A DNA stretch of 64,000 nt from Himantopus leucocephalus (Eukaryota > Chordata > Aves > Charadriiformes > Recurvirostridae), in contig RSEF01000024.1 of the NCBI GenBank assembly GCA_003993805.1, positions 7,196,298-7,260,297 on the forward strand, written 5' to 3'. Below the pieces are notes generated by a model, which saw nothing but the letters and a program-made list of their open reading frames with translations, was not told the DNA's origin and ran no database searches. Positions within the stretch are counted from its first letter, which is position 1, and every line of letters begins with the position of its first letter. Of this stretch, positions 58,739 to 64,000 are shown piece by piece. Both the position numbers and the translations under genes were made by a program.

Positions 58739-61700
58739 TGAATACCTACAAAGTCAATGGCTGGTGCTGTTGAAAATAAATACAATGTACAACTCACTCT
58801 CAAAGGATTTGCAGTCTGATTAATACAGGTACAGAGACTTCTTCAATGTGTGACACGTCTGATGAGAGACTTTCAAGAAGTTTGGCCTATTCAGTAGCCT
58901 TGTCAGATTAACAGTACTGAAATGTAGCAAAGAAGCTTTTATAGAAACATAAAATGATACCTTTCTATGAAAACATAATTTTCAGTGAAAAGTCTTAAAC
59001 CAGAGAAGGAAAACATGACTGGGAAAAGACTGCCCACTCTCCCATTCAGCCTAAAATTTTAAAATTAAGTCTGCTGCTTTTGCTGACATTATTCAAAAGC
59101 TGTTACACGGTGTCATGATTGGAGCAGTTCTCTTGCAATGAAGATCAAAAAAATCAGCATCAGCTACAATAGACACAGAACTATTCTTATGCAGACCCTG
59201 ACATTCACACTGTAATAAGCCTATATGCTTAAAAGCAGCATTCACCAACAACCTTGAGGCACTGCACAATGGTTATTACAGGCTCAGTTACCTCATCCTG
59301 CATAACGCTTCACTCCTCCATTATCATCAAGTCTTGGAAATGGTTGCCAGCAAGCTGTTTATTAAGGGTAATGGATGTTAAGAAGATCAACAATCACATC
59401 TCTCGGTACAGTCCCTAGGAATTCTTTGTACTTGGTACTCTGTCTGTAACTACAAAACAGAAAAATAACTCTGGCTATATGATTATCTCTGATAATCCTG
59501 TCACTCACTCTCCTGAAGCATTTAGCTTTAGGCACCAAGCACTTCCCAGGGCTTATACCTTTGTTCAGTGCTTTATGCACTTCCAGAGGAAAGGCAGCAT
59601 TGACAACACATGGGAAAAGATCAGAAAACAGCCAAAAGATTCATGAGGTTTCTGCTCCTAATGAAATAGCTGCAACTTTCTGGAACTTTAGGTCAGATGT
59701 GATTGTCAGCCCCTGCCTCATGTACTGCTTTTCAATATAGTGTACAAATGATTTTCCAGTACTAGGACACAGGAAGCCAAAGGAGTATGGCTTTGGGTAT
59801 GTTAGGGTATAGCAACGTATTCTGCATAGACAGCGATGGTTGTCATATGCCCCCATTCTTTGCAGAAACATGTTCTGACTATGAAGTAAGAACACAAGAA
59901 ACACAAATTTTTTAACTGAAGTTAGTTCACCACTGAATCAAAGAAGTGGCAACCGATCATTTAGCTTCTCCCTTTCTCCGGTCTCAGCTTCAGGCTATAT
60001 CATCCACATTATTTGGAAAAGAGCAGAGGGTCCAGCATTTTGGGTCCAAATGGCCTTTTCACATCAGTTGATAAAAAAAATCTCACACCGTTACTGGTTC
60101 GGTGATCAAGAAAAATTAATTTCTTCTTATCGTACCTTATAATTACACAATAAGACAAACAGCGGGGCTGTATTTGCTTGACATTCAAGCATGCGCTGTT
60201 CACCACATACTGTTGCATACCTTCTTGCAATTTTTCTTATTTCAGAGCAATGTCAAGAGCACTCTCTGGGTTTTTTTTGCTTTATAGAAACTGACAGTAA
60301 GATTAGGAAACATAGTTAAAACAGAAAGTAAACCATGCCTGTAAAAAGAAAGTTTACAAAGTTTCTGTCTTGTTGCCAAACTGTAAATACCAAACATATG
60401 CCTCCATCAAGAAGTCAGGCAAAACATTGGCGGTACTGCACACAATGTCACAATGAAAACATCCAGTTGGAGCTCTTTCACTCTGTTTTGCAAGCTACTC
60501 TGAATATACACTCAAAAGTGTCGTTCTGTGGAAGACGCCACAAACAGGGAGAATTGAATCAGTTCATAGGTCTCGTACTCTTAAGCAAAACATAATTTTT
60601 GGGTGCTTTCCAGCACTAGGGCAAAATGCTACAGAAACTGCATAAGCTGCAGATGATGGACGACAATCAGTAACACAGTGTTTGGAAACACTCCTAGTCG
60701 AGGGCAAGTACATATAGTGGCAATAAGACAAGGTACATTTTACAATGCTTTCCCTTTAAGCAACAGATCAGGCCACAGGAGCTCATAATCTGCTATCACT
60801 CAATAAGAATAACAAACCTTTAGGGTGGAGAGCTGAAAACACTTTGAAAGTTGGTGATATGCAAGAATCCGATGCTCCACCTGACCTTCTCAAGAAGCCC
60901 TCTCATTGAGGGCTGCCAGTTTTGGAGGAGCCTTGATTAACATGGCTTTATTCTTCATGCCACATTCAGAAATCTGTGCAGCTTGTGCTGACTGACCTGA
61001 ACATCTGGCCACTCTGTTGACATGTTTTTGTAATCTTCTTTGCATCTAGAATACAGAGTTTCTCTCAACAGCTCCTTCCAGCAGAACATTCCCCTCGCCC
61101 CCAAGTCAGAGCTGGTGTAATAAGCTAAGGAGACACGTGAGATGGTCTTTTCTTTTAGCTGCTGAACACAACAGGAATGTTTCATTTACCTACTCTCTCC
61201 TGCACATTCTCCCTGGCTTCCTTGTCACTTTCTTTGTTGCTTGCAAGACAGAAAAGAACGATGCAACCTGCCCAGCTCTGCCCTGTTGACAATATAAATA
61301 TATTTTTCAAGTGTTTCATTTGTTGCAAAGTAGCCTTTTTAGCCAAGCAGCACCTGAGATTGAGGCTTTTTCTTGAGTTTAATTTCCTTACTACAATTTC
61401 CTTTAGAGTTCTAATTACTTGTGTAAATTAAGGAAATCTGTAAGCTGGAGTGTTTCATTAAAAGCTTTGAGGCACAGAAATGCTGAATTACTGACTCTAC
61501 CACTACTTTCAATGTTGATTGCAGTTGTAGTTTTAAATGAGGGGTTTGTATAACATGCTTTGTCACCATTTTCCCCTCTCATGCTGAGATGTCAGTGTTT
61601 TGTGCTTAATGGTAATAAAACATCGAGCTAACTATCAGGGTCTGGATGCTTTAATGTCTCCTTTTACCAGAGGACAGGAAAAGTAATGTTTAATGCCATT

Positions 61701-64000
61701 TCCTACAGATAAGCTGCTGTTGAAATGCAGCTTACAATAATATTTATTAGAAAATGGTCTATCACTCCTGGTTATTTAACTCTGTTCTTTAATGGTCAGC
61801 AAACAGCCAGTTTTCCAGATAATCCAGTAGCTATTCCCCAACACATAATGCTAGTTTTCCTTTCCGCTGGGATTCACAGTAATCAATGAAGAGCATGGCA
61901 GGCTCTTTTGTTTAATCCTGCACATTCTGAGCATTTATGCTACTTGCCAGGCTGTTCAGGGCGGCCAGCTGACTGCCTCACTTATCTGAATCTCTCAACG
62001 AAATCCCTCTGGTGGTGGAACAGACTGTGGACCCTTCACCACAGTTCTGTGCTGGGAACTGTCCCCCTAGTACAAATTAGCAACACTTCTTGGTTTCTGT
62101 CTTCTGAGACAAATGTCAGCTTTCCACCAATGGAAAACCCTAATGGGCTAATCATCTGTCAATAAACAAAACTGGTTCACAGAAGAGTAATGAACTTGCA
62201 GTCCCACACTGTTCCCATCCCAAAATCATAAACTGAAGTCAGGATCTCAGGACTACCACAGTACTATGTATGCTGTAAGAATTTATGCAGAAAGGTTTCT
62301 TTACTATGCCTGAGCATGCATTATTTAACCACAGATTATGATAAGAAGCTCTTGCTTTTAGTTACTATTCATCTCAATATTTAAGTAACCTCATTTCATC
62401 CAAACTCCTAACCAATGGACTGAGACATTATGCAGTGACTTGGCACTTCATATTCAAATACAGCATGAGTTAATAGGCTCAGCTCCCTCAGTGGCCAAAG
62501 ACTGTACTCAGGAGTCACACGGGATCACTGATTTTGCACAACACAACATTGAAAAACCCTATTAGTTGCCTGTACCAGTGTGTGCCAAATCAGGCGCTTT
62601 TCATCCTGAAAAAAAAATAGAGAATGTGTGTCACAATTCTTTACTTAGCCCAGTGAGAAGGACACTTCAAGAGCCTTATCAGTCCTGACTTAGGCCCTGG
62701 TTACTCAGAACATAATCAAAGCCAGCCCTAAGAAAACAGGAGGAGGATATCAAAGACTGCATGCTATTTCAAGAGAAAGATATCCAGTCAAGTCTTGTGC
62801 AGTGCCAGACAGCCAAATAGAGTGCAAGCGTAACATGAACAAATTCAGCGGTATTATGCCAGGACTTGATTTGGCTCACACCCAATGAAGTCCATAGATG
62901 CACATTTGTAATCCAAAGCATTTTCTATATGCATAAAAGCGTTCTCGCTGTATAGGATGTGCTGTGTCAGCATCTATTTCGTAAACTTGCAGTCTCCAGG
63001 ATTTGTAACTTGGTTATAAAAATACAAACAGTTTGGACCTATACCATGAAGGAAGGCAAATAAATCAGTATAACATTAACAGTGGAAACTTCACCTGGTA
63101 GACTGAGGGTGTCTAGGGAACTTTTTCCTTGCTGAATGGCAAAGCTGAGGGAAATGCACAAGAGCAGCCAAGAGACGCGTATAAAGCATGTTAGCCTTGG
63201 TGTGTCTCTCACCAGAAGGACTGGCCCATAACATTCCCACAGCAGATCTCGTTCAACTGTCAGTCAAAGCAGGACTCGTCAAGTGAAGTACCCAGGATGG
63301 ATCGTGTCTGCTAAGGAACAGACTTTGGCCAGGTAACATTCACAGAACAGTTTCCAAAAGGTGATTCCTGATCATGCCTAAATGACACAACAGGCAGAAA
63401 TATGCTGATAGCTAGCAGGGTCCCAAAGCTACACACAGATAAAAAGCAAGAACAAGTACGACTGATTTATAGCCAATTCCTCTGTTGTAAACAGGAATTA
63501 TCACCATTGACTTACAACCTAATATTGCAAGTTAAACAGTCCCATTTTTCCTTGCTATATTAGGTGAAAAAGAAACTTAATAACTTTACATTAAATACAT
63601 GTGAAGGTTGCTTAACTAGATAAAACCACATTGTAAGAGTAGCAGGCATAGAAAAGCAAAATAACATGAAAATATATTAGTACTTATAAGGAAATATTAC
63701 ATTAATGTCAGATGATTTTTACAGAGGAGGAATTAACAAATGTGCATTTTGCAACAGAAAAAGCACAGCGCTATAGGGTTGAACTGCCAAGACAGACTGG
63801 AACCACCACTGGACATTTCTAGGGATTACTTCATCTATTCTCCTCCTCATTCTTCAACTTGGAAAACAAGCTTTTAGCATTTACACCAACTGCAGTAAAC
63901 TAGAAGCAGCTACAATAGAGCTGGCAGCTTTGAAACAGTAAAGTAAGCTGATCACAAAAATCAAGGTATAAAACAGTTTCAAGAGTTACTCCAAGCTCCA

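Larger units (their letters stand above)
41340..64000 (-). other. NCAM1: Part of the long first intron (at least 22.7 kb)
   Basis: The intron between the signal-peptide exon and exon 1 is known to be very long in NCAM genes. I found no GC-rich promoter-like block and no signal-peptide exon in this stretch. It holds three CR1 fragments (44413, 56795, 58432) and simple repeats at 42175, 45523, 49934 and 53296. Much of the rest is unique AT-rich sequence that could include enhancers, but nothing can be assigned from sequence alone. Confidence 0.8.

Noticed and set aside
41340..64000. Search for the signal-peptide exon and promoter
   Set aside because: No GC-rich block and no MLP...LFFLGAA-like frame ending in a donor of the right phase is visible; it must lie upstream of this window.
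1..64000. CRISPR arrays, bacterial operons, tRNA or rRNA genes
   Set aside because: None is present; the composition, repeats and intron structure are those of a vertebrate nuclear genome.

Overview
This is a stretch of bird nuclear DNA. CR1 LINE 3' ends and two long terminal repeats of avian endogenous-retrovirus type mark it as avian, and it carries most of the extracellular part of one gene, NCAM1 (neural cell adhesion molecule 1, CD56), on the minus strand. I cannot name the species. All gene assignments come from recalling the protein family and reading splice sites by eye; no search was run.

Reading in the direction of the gene (high to low coordinates): 41340-64000 is part of the very long first intron, with no exon that I can see. 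Thirteen constitutive exons follow, numbered in the usual NCAM scheme: 1 (41265-41339), 2 (39541-39759), 3 (38670-38813), 4 (37662-37799), 5 (37023-37140), 6 (35588-35757), 7 (34587-34729), 8 (25411-25561), 9 (24633-24817), 10 (24185-24281), 11 (23183-23353), 12 (20798-20929), 13 (2040-2164). Their lengths are 75, 219, 144, 138, 118, 170, 143, 151, 185, 97, 171, 132 and 125 bp. They join in one open frame of 1868 bp (two bases plus 622 codons). Exons 1-10 encode five Ig domains, two exons each. Exons 11-12 encode the first fibronectin type III domain and exon 13 starts the second. The signal-peptide exon lies upstream of the window. Exon 14, the membrane or GPI-anchor exons and the cytoplasmic tail lie downstream of position 1, or exon 14 may be hidden in the 100-N gap at 1190-1289.

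The most interesting part is the alternative-splicing hardware. The 30-bp VASE (pi) exon sits at 30004-30033 between exons 7 and 8. The 18.6-kb intron between exons 12 and 13 holds, in the expected order, candidates for the muscle-specific domain (MSD) microexons of 15, 36 and 42 bp and a candidate 3-bp AAG microexon. TGCATG (RBFOX-type) motifs lie 45 nt downstream of the 36-bp exon, 33 nt upstream of the AAG and about 110 nt upstream of VASE.

The rest is intron: five CR1 fragments, a 1022-bp solo LTR with a 5-bp target duplication, a 434-bp ERVL-like LTR, several simple repeats, a G-rich block and an intronic hairpin with a GAAA loop. I see no other protein-coding gene, no tRNA or rRNA and no CRISPR array. 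The remaining open frames are short chance frames in introns or repeats.
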